Origin: Dyadobacter jiangsuensis
GTDB taxonomy: Bacteria > Bacteroidota > Bacteroidia > Cytophagales > Spirosomataceae
Direction: 5' to 3'
DNA length: 64,000 nt
Assembly (NCBI RefSeq): GCF_003014695.1
Contig: NZ_PYAS01000011.1
Span: 243,164 to 307,163 of the forward strand
A program made the position numbers and the translations under genes. The notes under the pieces are model-generated. The model was not told the DNA's origin. It ran no database searches and was given only the letters and a program-made list of their open reading frames with translations. This document shows, piece by piece, positions 1-9,088 of this stretch (position 1 is the first letter of the stretch; every line of letters begins with the position of its first letter).

Positions 1-1
1 G

Positions 2-2302
2 TGGACCAACGGCATGTTCGCCGGGATGCCTGCGTACCTCGTCTCGGCCGACTATCCCACCAGTATTCCTACTAAAATCGGGCAGGGAGTGAACAAGCTG
101 CTGCCTGCACCGGCTAATTATTTCCTGATCGGCATGGTAAGCGCTTATGTGCTGTTCCTTGTACTCGGGGCAGGCGGATGGCTTGCGGCAATAGGGGCGG
201 TGGCTTTCTCCTTCTCCTGTTTCAATGTCATAAACCTGGAAGCGGGGCATATTTCGCAGGTTATTGCAATCATGTATGCTCCGGGTGTGCTCGCAGGTGT
301 AATACTCGCTTTCCGTCGTAACTGGCTGGTAGGAGCGGCACTCACTGCATTTTTCCTTTCGCTTGAGTTGTATGCCAACCACGTGCAGATTACCTACTAC
401 CTCGGGATCGGCATTATCATCCTGGTGATTATGGAAAGCATTACCCTGATCAAAAAGGGGCTTGCCAAAGACCTGGTGATGATTCTTGGCGGGCTTGCCC
501 TGGCTGCCGTTGTCGCGGTTGGTACGCACACGACAAGGCTTTGGAACGCCTATGACTATACCAAGGAAACGATCCGCGGTAAATCGGAGCTGACGGCAAC
601 GGGCAAAGATGCCGCTGCTAAAAAGGGCAACGGCCTCGACAAAGAATATGCATTTACATACAGTTACGGATTGGGAGAGCTGCTCACATTGGTGATCCCG
701 AATGCGTATGGAGGTGCCTCCTATGGCCCCCTTTCGAATACTTCGGAGACCTATAAATTGGTGACCAGCCGCGGTATCGATGCCGCCACGGCCACGAATA
801 TCGTCCAGCAACTCCCGCTCTATTGGGGTGACCAGCCGATCATGGGCGGGCCTAACTACATTGGTGCGATCGTTTTCTTCCTGTTTGTACTCGGTTTGTT
901 CATTGTTAAAAATCCATTGAAATACTGGGCCGCTGGGGTGATCGTGCTTTACGTGATCTGGGCGCTCGGAAAAAGTTTGGCGGGGATCAACTACCTGTTT
1001 TTCGACTACTTCCCGATGTTCAACAAATTCCGGGCGATGACGATGGTGATCTCGCTGGCACAATTGCTGATGGTATTGGTGGGCGTTTTGGCGCTGTCGA
1101 CGATTGCCCAGCGGAAGATCTCGTTCAAAGAATTTCAGAAGCCTTTCCTGACGTCAGTAGCCATTACTGCCGGGCTCATGCTCGTGATGGCATTGCTGCC
1201 GGGGTTGTTTTTCAGTTTCAAGGGCGCGAACGATCCGATGGCCGCGCTTGCGCAGCAGTATGGACAACAAGTCCAAAGCCCTGAATTTGGTCAGCAGATT
1301 CTGAACACTGTTATCCAGGACCGCGAAGGCCTCATGAAAGGCGACGCGATCCGCGGATTGATATTCATTGCGCTGGCCGCCGCATTGGTGTGGTTTTATG
1401 CCCAGGATAAGCTGAAACCGGCGGTATTTTACACCGTATTACTTGTGCTGGTTATTTTTGATTTGTTCGGGGTTGATAAGCGATACCTCAATAATGATGA
1501 TTTCGTAAGCGCTTACGTGGCCCAAGGGGTTACCACTCCGTCGCCGGCCGACGAGCAGATCCTCCGCGATACCGATCCGGATTACCGGGTATACGATGTG
1601 GCTTCGCAGGGAGGGCCGTTCAACAGTGCACAGGCATCTTATTTCCATAAATCATTGGGCGGTTATCACGCCGCCAAAATGCGCCGCTACCAGGAGCTTT
1701 TCGAGAATCAGTTTTTTACCGAAAAGCCTAATATGGAAGTGTTGAATATGCTGAATGCCAAGTATTTCATCACCCCTGACCAGCAAGGTAACAAGGTCGC
1801 GCAGCCCAACCCGCAGGCTTACGGCCACGCGTGGTTCGTGAAATCCTTCAAAATCGTGCCGAATGCGGATGCCGAAATGGCCGCCTTGCGCACGGTAAAC
1901 CTGCGCTCGGAAGCCGTGGTGGACCAGCGTTTTGCATCCAAACTGGAAGGCCTTAAAGCCGGTGCCGACTCGACCGCCAAAATCAGCCTGATTTCCTATA
2001 AACCCAACGAGCTGGTGTATGAAACCAACGCCAACGCGGAAGGACTGGCAGTGTTTTCAGAGATTTACTACAATGTCCGCAACGAATGGCAGGTGACGAT
2101 CGACGACAAACCGGCGGATATGCTGCGCGCCAATTACGTGCTGCGTGCATTGCGCGTACCTGCGGGCAAGCACACGATCAAGTTCCGCTTCGAACCGGTT
2201 TCGGTGGCTGCGGGTAGTAAAATCGACCTTGTAAGCTCATTGCTGCTCGTCGGGCTGATCGCCGGTGCGCTCTTCGTTGAATCCAAAAAGAAGAGTGTAT
2301 GA
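2..2302 (+). CDS. YfhO-like multi-pass membrane protein, 5' truncated
   Basis: The reading frame is open to the left edge (codons for W-T-N-G precede the first ATG at 14), so the gene starts outside the window and only its last ~766 codons are seen. The first ~480 visible residues alternate hydrophobic helices with loops. A soluble beta-rich C-terminal part (about 540-740) is followed by a final helix and a basic tail (ESKKKSV). This layout fits the YfhO/GT-C-like family of large bacterial membrane proteins, whose members are linked to glycosylation of envelope polymers. The family call rests on overall pattern, including the early segment MFAGMPAY. The stop overlaps the next start as ATGA, so the two genes are probably co-translated. 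Confidence 0.7.
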   Translation, partial: WTNGMFAGMPAYLVSADYPTSIPTKIGQGVNKLLPAPANYFLIGMVSAYVLFLVLGAGGWLAAIGAVAFSFSCFNVINLEAGHISQVIAIMYAPGVLAGVILAFRRNWLVGAALTAFFLSLELYANHVQITYYLGIGIIILVIMESITLIKKGLAKDLVMILGGLALAAVVAVGTHTTRLWNAYDYTKETIRGKSELTATGKDAAAKKGNGLDKEYAFTYSYGLGELLTLVIPNAYGGASYGPLSNTSETYKLVTSRGIDAATATNIVQQLPLYWGDQPIMGGPNYIGAIVFFLFVLGLFIVKNPLKYWAAGVIVLYVIWALGKSLAGINYLFFDYFPMFNKFRAMTMVISLAQLLMVLVGVLALSTIAQRKISFKEFQKPFLTSVAITAGLMLVMALLPGLFFSFKGANDPMAALAQQYGQQVQSPEFGQQILNTVIQDREGLMKGDAIRGLIFIALAAALVWFYAQDKLKPAVFYTVLLVLVIFDLFGVDKRYLNNDDFVSAYVAQGVTTPSPADEQILRDTDPDYRVYDVASQGGPFNSAQASYFHKSLGGYHAAKMRRYQELFENQFFTEKPNMEVLNMLNAKYFITPDQQGNKVAQPNPQAYGHAWFVKSFKIVPNADAEMAALRTVNLRSEAVVDQRFASKLEGLKAGADSTAKISLISYKPNELVYETNANAEGLAVFSEIYYNVRNEWQVTIDDKPADMLRANYVLRALRVPAGKHTIKFRFEPVSVAAGSKIDLVSSLLLVGLIAGALFVESKKKSV

Positions 2303-2826
2303 TGGATCGTCGCTTTCCTATCGGCCCTATTGCGTTGAAAGACACTTATTCCGACGCGGAAATCCGCGAATTTATACGCACCATCGCCGAAATTCCGGCT
2401 GAGTACCGCAAGCGGGTCGGGAATCTTTCGGATGATGATTTATTGAAAACATATCGGGAGGGAAGCTGGAATATCCGGCAGCTCATTCACCATGTGGCCG
2501 ACTTGCAGTTTGTGCATTACCTGCGCATGAAAAAGGCGATCACCGAACCGGATTACAACGAGGTGACGCTCGTCGATATGAACGCCTGGGCCGCCACCCC
2601 CGATTCCCTGAACGCACCTGTCGAGGCATCATTGGCTATTTTGGAAGGAACTCATGCACGTTATGCCTACCTCGCCGGGACGTTGAACGAGGAACAGCTT
2701 GCACGGAAATATTACCATCCGCTTCGCGGGTTCTGGCTCGATCAGAGGCAGGCGCTGGCGATGTCGGTATGGCATGTAAAGCATCACCTGGCGCATATCG
2801 ATCTGGCGTTGGGTAATATCGGATAA
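2299..2826 (+). CDS. DinB/YfiT-family putative metal-dependent transferase or hydrolase
   Basis: This 175-residue protein matches the YfiT/BstA branch of the DinB four-helix family. These are cytosolic metalloproteins, some of which transfer bacillithiol or another low-molecular-weight thiol. The visible support is the GSWNIRQLIHHVAD segment (residues 55-68), which carries the first metal-binding histidine, and the C-terminal HVKHHLAH cluster (159-166), which supplies the others. It overlaps the upstream membrane protein gene by four bases and ends three bases before the DUF2905 gene, so the three probably form one transcript. The substrate cannot be told from sequence. An ATG at 2302 is an alternative start, differing by one residue. 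Confidence 0.8.
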   Translation: MMDRRFPIGPIALKDTYSDAEIREFIRTIAEIPAEYRKRVGNLSDDDLLKTYREGSWNIRQLIHHVADLQFVHYLRMKKAITEPDYNEVTLVDMNAWAATPDSLNAPVEASLAILEGTHARYAYLAGTLNEEQLARKYYHPLRGFWLDQRQALAMSVWHVKHHLAHIDLALGNIG

Positions 2827-2828
2827 GG

Positions 2829-3056
2829 ATGTCTCAGGCAACAGGTAAATATCTCATTATCATTGGCGTGCTGGTGGTGCTGGTCGGTATTGTCGTGTAT
2901 TTCCTAAGCGACAAGCTGCATTGGCTGGGCCGCCTGCCAGGAGACATTCGCGTCGAAAGGGAGAATTTCCGGTTCTACTTCCCGATTACCACTATGTTAC
3001 TCCTCAGCGGTTTGCTGAACCTGCTGATCTGGCTTTTCCGAAAATTTATGAATTAG
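2829..3056 (+). CDS. DUF2905 small membrane protein
   Basis: The 75-residue product has two hydrophobic helices (about 8-28 and 50-68) joined by a short polar loop containing WLGRLPGDIRVE. That LGxLPGDI core followed by a second helix is the pattern of DUF2905 inner-membrane proteins, and the length is normal for that family. No biochemical role is established for the family. It starts two bases after the stop of the DinB-like gene, so it is most likely the last gene of this short operon. About 130 bp separate it from the AAA ATPase gene downstream. Confidence 0.85.
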   Translation: MSQATGKYLIIIGVLVVLVGIVVYFLSDKLHWLGRLPGDIRVERENFRFYFPITTMLLLSGLLNLLIWLFRKFMN

Positions 3057-3188
3057 TGCTGCTGGTTTTCTATCGGCTTAATAACCAAGGTTATAAATTC
3101 GTCCGTAAGGGCGAATGGGCTTGGGGGAGAACAAAATATCATTCATCTTTAAGCCACCTGAATGATTGGTTCTCTAACACACTATTTC

Positions 3189-4754
3189 ATGGAATTTTTC
3201 GAGCAGCTCACCCGCTTTCTGGTGCAATGCCAGACCGAAAACCTCAAAACCTCCCACTTCGCAGACAAGCTGGAAGGGCTCAAAGTCAAGATCAGTTTTG
3301 GAAAAGGTAACCCCGCGCGGGTGCCGTGGATCGCATTGCTTGCTCCCGGGCAGTACATCAGTAATGGTATTTATCCATTTTATCTTTTTTATAAAAATCA
3401 GCAGCTGCTCGTGCTCGCGTTTGGCGTGAGCGAAACACTTTCTCCTGAAATCCCGTGGCAGCAATCCGGTGCCGAAACGATTAGCAGCTATTTTAAAAGG
3501 AATGGTTTGGGCAAACCGGCAAGGTATGGCGGCTCGTTCGTATTTCGGGTTTATGAAGTTGCGGATCTTGATAAACAGCAAATTGAGGAGGATTTACAGG
3601 AAATGCTGGGCATTTACAGAGTCACTCTTGCGGATAGCACAGCCGGAGTTCCGCAGTTCGATTATCGGGCATTTCATCAAGCGGCGCTGAAATGTGGTAT
3701 GCAAATCGATCCCGACCTTGTGCTGCGTTTTGCAGCAGCGCTCATAGCCAAGCCATTTGTAATTCTGACAGGCCTTTCGGGAGCGGGGAAGACGCGGTTG
3801 GCGCACGCATTTGCACAATGGCTTTGTGAAACGGAAGAGCAGGTCTGTCTGGTACCGGTAGGAGCCGACTGGACCAACCGCGAGCCGCTTCTGGGCTTCC
3901 CGAACGCCCTCGAACCGGGGCAATACGTAAAGCCGGAAAGTGGTGTCGTAGATCTGCTGATGTCGGCCGAAATCAATGCGGATAAGCCGTATTTCCTGAT
4001 CCTCGACGAAATGAACCTGAGCCATGTAGAACGGTATTTTGCCGATTTCCTGAGCGGAATGGAGTCGGGCGAGCCGATTCGGCTGCATAATGGAGCTGCC
4101 GGTGCGGTGCCGCCTCGCGTTCGGATATCGCCTAATCTGTTTATGATTGGAACTGTCAATATCGATGAAACAACTTACATGTTCAGTCCGAAAGTGCTCG
4201 ATAGGGCGAGCGTGATCGAGTTTAGTATTTCGAAGGAAGAAATGCAGGCATTCCTTCAATCCGAGCGGCAAACTGACGCCTGCAACCTCGTTGGAAATGG
4301 GGTGGAAGCGGCTGAGGCATTTGTGGCCATGGCTTGTAACAGCATGCCGGACAGCCCGGCGCGTTCGCAGCTCACCGATGAAATGCTCGCATTGTTTGAA
4401 ATACTCAAACCGGCGGGAGCTGAATTCGGTTACCGGAGCGCTGCGGAAATTCTGCGGTTCGCAGGGGTGATTAATCAGCTGGGGGCTAAATGGCCGATGC
4501 GGAAGGTGATGGATGCGGCTTTGATGCAAAAGCTGTTACCTAAAATCTATGGCTCCCGCAGGAAGCTGGAACCGGTATTGAAAGCACTGGGCAAGCGCTG
4601 TGTCGCCGATCCCGAACTGCTCGACGACTACCTGGCTGGAAAGAAAGATTTGTCCGGTCCCGAGGCAGTACATTACCCGGCTGCATTGGCGAAAATCAGG
4701 CGCATTTACAGAAATCTGATCGACCACGGCTTTGCCAGTTTCGCAGAAGCCTGA
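3189..4754 (+). CDS. McrB-like AAA+ NTPase of a McrBC-type restriction module
   Basis: This 521-residue protein joins an N-terminal DUF3578/MrcB_N-like recognition region (about 1-140) to an AAA+ motor. The Walker A motif GLSGAGKT lies near residue 195, Walker B is ILDEMNLSHVERYF, and the sensor region is GTVNIDETTYMFSPKVLDRA, which corresponds to the signature segment of the McrB clade. In McrBC systems such a motor hydrolyses nucleotide to drive cleavage by a partner nuclease on modified DNA. The stop codon overlaps the start of the DUF2357 nuclease gene by one base (TGATG), so the pair is translationally coupled. ATG 3162 is an in-frame alternative start. I prefer 3189 because domain-like sequence begins there. 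Target specificity is unknown. Confidence 0.8.
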   Translation: MEFFEQLTRFLVQCQTENLKTSHFADKLEGLKVKISFGKGNPARVPWIALLAPGQYISNGIYPFYLFYKNQQLLVLAFGVSETLSPEIPWQQSGAETISSYFKRNGLGKPARYGGSFVFRVYEVADLDKQQIEEDLQEMLGIYRVTLADSTAGVPQFDYRAFHQAALKCGMQIDPDLVLRFAAALIAKPFVILTGLSGAGKTRLAHAFAQWLCETEEQVCLVPVGADWTNREPLLGFPNALEPGQYVKPESGVVDLLMSAEINADKPYFLILDEMNLSHVERYFADFLSGMESGEPIRLHNGAAGAVPPRVRISPNLFMIGTVNIDETTYMFSPKVLDRASVIEFSISKEEMQAFLQSERQTDACNLVGNGVEAAEAFVAMACNSMPDSPARSQLTDEMLALFEILKPAGAEFGYRSAAEILRFAGVINQLGAKWPMRKVMDAALMQKLLPKIYGSRRKLEPVLKALGKRCVADPELLDDYLAGKKDLSGPEAVHYPAALAKIRRIYRNLIDHGFASFAEA

Positions 4755-7018
4755 TGGAAGGGAATGAGCTGTTGATCAAGGCCGAAACGGCTGACGGCCT
4801 CGTATCGGTACGCATTATCGCAGAAGAGCGCGGCAAACCGACCATTTTTGAGCTGGACGAATGGGAAGCCTTCGAGCACGGCGAAGCGCGTATTCAGTTG
4901 CTGGAAGGTTGCTTTTATGAATACGAAGTACTGGGAGATTACATGCTCCGTCCGTCGCCAGCCGTTGTGCCTTCCCGCATTCACCCGACAATGGGGAGGC
5001 TCATACCGAACGTATATGTAGGCACGCTCACAATCGAAGTATTGCGGCTGGCCGATCATGCCTGTTGCGGGGAGCTGAAAGTGGAAATCCGCTCCAAAAA
5101 AGCCAGCTACCGGACCGATTACCGGCTGATGCTCGAAGGAATTACCGAGCATTGTACCGATCTGTTGTTCTACTATAATGCGCCGGTGACGCATCCTTTC
5201 GTGCCCGACTACCTGACTGATCCGCAGACGCTCTATCAGCGGTTTGCGTTGGTGAATGCGGTACTTACCAGTCATGGGTTTGAGATAGCGTTTCAGAAAA
5301 TAGTCCGTAAACCGATCACAAAATGGGCGGGAGACGAAGCGGAAAAGGATATCCGGAACGCCGGGCGTGCTGATCGGAGTATGCTGGTTCAGCTGAAAAA
5401 ACGAGGTAACCGGATTGTGCTGCCCGACCATCATATTCTGAAAAATAGACTGGCTTCGGTGCCCTCGCGGATAATGCTTGGGGCGAAGACAGATTCCGTG
5501 GATACGCCTGAAAACCGCTTTGTAAAGCATGCATTGGAGGTTTTTGCGGGTTTTGTGAACCATATCAAAAGCATTGCGCCGGAGCGCAGCCGTGTTTGCA
5601 ACGAGGCTGCCGTACTGGAAAATCGGTTGAACCAAATGCTTTCGGCTCCGTTGTTTAAAGACGTGGGGAAGCCGCTCCGACTGGCACTGAACGGCCCCGG
5701 CCTGGTCCGAAAAGAAGGGTACAAGCAAATACTGCGGGTGTGGCTGATGTTCGATCTAGCTGCGCGACTGGTCTGGCGCGGGGGCGATGATGTGTATCAT
5801 GCCGGGAAAAAGGATGTTGCCGTTCTGTACGAGTACTGGCTGTTTTTTGAGCTGCTTGACGTGGTAAAAAGCGTGTTTTCCATAGAACCGGCACATATCA
5901 GCAAGCTGGTTAAGCCAACGAAAAACGGGCTGGGATTACAACTGAGGCAGGGGCGCCATTTGCCCGTGAGTGGTGTTTACGACGCAGGCTCGCGAAAGCT
6001 CAATGTCGAGTTCAGCTTCAATAGATCGTTTTCAGGTCAAAACGATTACCCGCAGGCGGGCAGCTGGACCACCGGCATGCGCCCGGATTTTACACTGTCG
6101 ATCTGGCCCGCCGGTGTTTCACAAGCGCAGGCCGAAACCGAAGAACTGATCGTCCACATTCATTTCGATGCGAAATACAAGGTCGAATCCGTAGCAGGAG
6201 TATTTGGAGAAGATGAGGCAACGCTTGCATCCGGCCGGGCCCAGCCCGATCACAGCCGCGACGATCTGTTGAAAATGCACAGCTACAAGGACGCCATACG
6301 TCGGACAGCGGGGGCATATGTGCTCTATCCGGGCGCGGAAGGCAAGGTTTACAAGAGAAAAGGATTCCACGAGCTGATTCCGGGCCTGGGCGCGTTCGCG
6401 ATACGGCCATCTAAAACCGACAATGGCCGCGACGAGCTGAAACGCTTTCTGCTCGATGTGGTGGCACACTTTCAGAACCGGGCTTCGCAACGGGAAAAGG
6501 TAGCCTTCCGCAGTTTTGATATCTACAACAATCCGTCGTCCACAGATGTGAGAGCGCCACTCCCCGAGGCATTTGGTAAAAATCGAGATCTGATCCCCGA
6601 CGATACTTTTGTGTTGGTCGGCTATTACAAAAACAGCAAACATCTCCACTGGATACGGAAGCATAATCTGTACAACTTCCGCACCGGGGCCAAAAGCGGA
6701 TCATTGTCCCTTGGTGTAGCGGAAGTGAATGCGCGGTATTTGCTGCTGCACGGACCGGGACAGACGCTGTCGGGCATGCTGTTCAAGCTCCATGAGAGGG
6801 CGCCCAGGCTATTTTCCAAGCAGGACTTAATAGGAAAAGAATATCCGGATCCCTCTCGGGAATTATACCTGGTGTATACCACAGATCCGGAAGTCGAGCC
6901 GGAATTTGCCGGAATGCGCTGGGATGTGACACGGCTCCCGGGCTATCGTGCCAATCGGGCATCCGGGCTGCCGTTCTCCGTCAGCCTGACGGACCTGATG
7001 AAGGTGCTGGTAAAATGA
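4754..7018 (+). CDS. DUF2357-domain PD-(D/E)XK nuclease, McrC-like partner
   Basis: The 754-residue protein has a beta-rich N-terminal region (about 1-300) resembling DUF2357 and a central nuclease domain. Residues near 443-446 read MRPDF, and about 30 residues on HFDAKYK gives the PD...(D/E)xK pair expected of restriction-endonuclease folds of the DUF524 type. The last ~170 residues (DTFVLVGYYKNSKHLHWI onward) look like an added domain that might bind nucleic acid or regulate activity. It follows the McrB-like ATPase gene with a one-base overlap, the standard layout of McrBC-type type IV restriction. A role in cutting modified phage DNA is inferred from this pairing. No modification methyltransferase gene is near. 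Confidence 0.8.
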   Translation: MEGNELLIKAETADGLVSVRIIAEERGKPTIFELDEWEAFEHGEARIQLLEGCFYEYEVLGDYMLRPSPAVVPSRIHPTMGRLIPNVYVGTLTIEVLRLADHACCGELKVEIRSKKASYRTDYRLMLEGITEHCTDLLFYYNAPVTHPFVPDYLTDPQTLYQRFALVNAVLTSHGFEIAFQKIVRKPITKWAGDEAEKDIRNAGRADRSMLVQLKKRGNRIVLPDHHILKNRLASVPSRIMLGAKTDSVDTPENRFVKHALEVFAGFVNHIKSIAPERSRVCNEAAVLENRLNQMLSAPLFKDVGKPLRLALNGPGLVRKEGYKQILRVWLMFDLAARLVWRGGDDVYHAGKKDVAVLYEYWLFFELLDVVKSVFSIEPAHISKLVKPTKNGLGLQLRQGRHLPVSGVYDAGSRKLNVEFSFNRSFSGQNDYPQAGSWTTGMRPDFTLSIWPAGVSQAQAETEELIVHIHFDAKYKVESVAGVFGEDEATLASGRAQPDHSRDDLLKMHSYKDAIRRTAGAYVLYPGAEGKVYKRKGFHELIPGLGAFAIRPSKTDNGRDELKRFLLDVVAHFQNRASQREKVAFRSFDIYNNPSSTDVRAPLPEAFGKNRDLIPDDTFVLVGYYKNSKHLHWIRKHNLYNFRTGAKSGSLSLGVAEVNARYLLLHGPGQTLSGMLFKLHERAPRLFSKQDLIGKEYPDPSRELYLVYTTDPEVEPEFAGMRWDVTRLPGYRANRASGLPFSVSLTDLMKVLVK

Positions 7019-7105
7019 TAGCCGTTTTTTCGGTAGTATTTGCAGAGCTGGTCTTTTCTTAAACATTATCCGAACATGTTCATCGCTCTCAATCCGGCAT
7101 ATTCA

Positions 7106-7867
7106 ATGAAAATTCAAACACTTGCTGCTGTATTTCTGCTGATTTCCTTTAACGTTTTTTCACAGACCAAACTGAGTATTGTCTTTATCGGCAACAGCAT
7201 TACGCAAGGCAAAGGTGGGGACAATGGCTTTCCGCCGCCGACGCACGCCGTCAATTATTTAAAAGCCCAAAAGGGTGTGGATGACGTTTTGTATGCGAAT
7301 GTAGGTCGCAGCGGCTCCACTACGTTAGACTGGCTCCCGGAAACAGGCAAGTATTTCACGCTGGCTACCACGGCTGCCGACAGTTTGTATCTCAAAAAGG
7401 ACCATCAGCTGCTGTTCTCGATGAAGCTGGGTACCAATGACAGTGCTATACAAGGTCCTAATGGTTCGCCCGTTTCAAAGGAAAACTATAAAAAAAATGT
7501 GCAGACGATCATTTCCGAACTGTTGAAAAGATATCCGGGCAGCAAAGTCATTATCCATCACCCGATCTGGTACAGTACCAATACCTATAATCGTTCGAAA
7601 TACCTGGCAGAAGGGTTGGAGCGGCTTCAAACATACGTCCCGGAACTCGATGCATTGATCGGCGAATACAAAGCCACCGAGCCCGGACGGGTTTTCAAGG
7701 GCGATACCAAAGCATTCAAATACTTCAAAAAACACTACCTCAAACTCTTCAAGCCCGAAAACGGCCAGCAAGGCGTGTTCTACCTGCATCCCAACGTAGA
7801 AGGTGTCGCGATACTGGGTGAGTTTTGGGGTAAGGCGATTAAGAAAAAGGTGCTTGCGGGAATCTGA
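7106..7867 (+). CDS. Secreted SGNH/GDSL-family hydrolase
   Basis: ATG 7106 is chosen because it begins a clean signal peptide (MKIQTLAAVFLLISFNVFSQ). An upstream in-frame start at 7040 would place 22 polar residues before it. The mature protein opens with SIVFIGNSITQGKG, the block I serine motif of SGNH esterases, and has LGTND as block III. The last block reads FYLHPNVEG. The histidine is in place, but the position three residues before it, normally Asp in DxxH, is Phe, so the catalytic triad may be altered or the acid supplied elsewhere. It probably acts on acetylated glycans in the periplasm, by family analogy. It stands alone between the restriction module and the convergent fic gene. Confidence 0.8.
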   Translation: MKIQTLAAVFLLISFNVFSQTKLSIVFIGNSITQGKGGDNGFPPPTHAVNYLKAQKGVDDVLYANVGRSGSTTLDWLPETGKYFTLATTAADSLYLKKDHQLLFSMKLGTNDSAIQGPNGSPVSKENYKKNVQTIISELLKRYPGSKVIIHHPIWYSTNTYNRSKYLAEGLERLQTYVPELDALIGEYKATEPGRVFKGDTKAFKYFKKHYLKLFKPENGQQGVFYLHPNVEGVAILGEFWGKAIKKKVLAGI

Positions 7868-7893
7868 TAGGTTGAATCTCAGTGAGAAACTTG

Positions 7894-8997
7894 TTACCAG
7901 AGCAATTCATAACGGGTACTCCGGCCGCCAGGGTCAGATTTTGAAAGTATACCTTTTTCAATCAGATCGTTGATGTCCCTGGTAGCAGTGTCCTGAGAGC
8001 ATTTTGTCATTTTTGCCCATTTGGAAGAGGATAGATTTCCAAAGAATGCCTCCTGCATTCGGTTTATCATGACTCTCTGTCTGGTGTTCAAAGAAGTGGA
8101 CGTGTGTTTGTCCCAGAAATCTACCCTTTTGAGGACAGCTATGAGCGTTTCCTCAGTCGAGGTGATGGCGTCCTTTAAGCATAGCAGATACCATTCGAGC
8201 CAGCCTGTAATATCCAAATCACCTTTTTGAGCGGTTTCAAGAACATGGTAGTATTCTTTCCGTCGCTTGCGTATCTGCGAAGACATGCTGTAATAGCGCT
8301 GAGCACTGCCGTCGGCTCTTGCCAGCTGCATATCCGCTATCGTTCGAGCAATGCGCCCGTTTCCGTCGTCAAAAGGATGTATCGTAACAAACCAAAAATG
8401 TGCTATGCCGGATTTCAGTACGGGATCCAGCAGCTGATTGTTGTTAAACCATTCAAGAAATAATGCCATCTCCTCTTCAAGGCGTGAGGCGTCGGGTGCT
8501 TCAAAATGGACTATTTCTTTTCCGATCGCTCCGGAGACAACCTGCATGGGACCTTTTTCATTGTCCCGCCACTGATTTGTAAGAATTTTGAACATCCCAC
8601 TCCTTCCACTTGGAAAGAGCGAGGACTGCCACCCAAACAATCGGTCTTCGGAGAGTGGTATGTCGTAGTTTTGAGTTGCATCCAGCACCATTTCCACGAC
8701 GCCGTCTACATTTCTGTCGGAGGGGACAAGGCCAGCGATTTCCAATCCCAGCCGTCGAGCTATCGAAGAGCGAACCTGATCTTTGTTCAGTATTTCTCCT
8801 TCGATTTCCGAGGATTTTACAATATCTTCTGTCAGGGCTGCCAGAGCCGCGTCAGCACGGGCCGAAAAGCCGAGGGCTGCCATGGTTCCTGATATTTTGC
8901 CTTGGATATACCTTACCTGGCCTAACGCAGGAAGGAGGACTGCGTCGTCCCAGGTAAAGGAGGGCCAGTTGCGATGCTGATGGATGTACCGGGGCAT
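7894..8997 (-). CDS. Fic-family protein AMPylase with DUF4172 and winged-helix ends
   Basis: The 367-residue protein has an N-terminal DUF4172-like region (MPRYIHQHRNWP onward), the Fic core with motif HPFDDGNGR at residues 207-215, and a C-terminal winged-helix-like segment (about 310-367, with CSQDTATRDINDLIEKGIL). Fic enzymes transfer AMP to protein hydroxyls. The N-terminal inhibitory helix motif (S/T)xxxE(G/N) is present as S62...E66-G67, so this is a self-inhibited class II type. The terminal DNA-binding-like domain, together with the tandem palindromes directly upstream (9006-9071), suggests autoregulation. The protein target is unknown. It converges with the SGNH hydrolase gene. Confidence 0.9.
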   Translation of the reverse strand: MPRYIHQHRNWPSFTWDDAVLLPALGQVRYIQGKISGTMAALGFSARADAALAALTEDIVKSSEIEGEILNKDQVRSSIARRLGLEIAGLVPSDRNVDGVVEMVLDATQNYDIPLSEDRLFGWQSSLFPSGRSGMFKILTNQWRDNEKGPMQVVSGAIGKEIVHFEAPDASRLEEEMALFLEWFNNNQLLDPVLKSGIAHFWFVTIHPFDDGNGRIARTIADMQLARADGSAQRYYSMSSQIRKRRKEYYHVLETAQKGDLDITGWLEWYLLCLKDAITSTEETLIAVLKRVDFWDKHTSTSLNTRQRVMINRMQEAFFGNLSSSKWAKMTKCSQDTATRDINDLIEKGILSKSDPGGRSTRYELLW

Positions 8998-9005
8998 ATG
9001 GGATA

Positions 9006-9071
9006 TTTGCAGTGAATATAGTAAATATTCTCCGCAAATGTGCGGTGAATGGACTCAATATTCTCCGCAAC
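9006..9071 (-). promoter_or_regulatory. Tandem 33-bp palindromic operator upstream of fic
   Basis: Two 33-bp units lie end to end (9006-9038 and 9039-9071). Each is an imperfect palindrome of the form TGCrGTGAAT...ATTCTCCGCAA, and the right half-site AATATTCTCCGCAA occurs at 9024 and again at 9057. The array ends nine bases before the fic start codon on the minus strand. Equal spacing of about three helical turns suits cooperative binding of a dimeric regulator, possibly the winged-helix end of the Fic protein itself. The repeat is seen directly. The operator role is inferred. Confidence 0.65.
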
Positions 9072-9088
9072 TGTTCCTCAGGATTTAC

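Noticed and set aside
3594..4529. 311-codon open frame on the minus strand
   Set aside because: It is a shadow of the McrB-like ATPase gene, whose motifs on the plus strand are clear; the antisense product is His/Arg-rich with no fold pattern.
4706..5728. 340-codon open frame on the minus strand
   Set aside because: It lies opposite the DUF2357 nuclease gene and has shadow-type composition.
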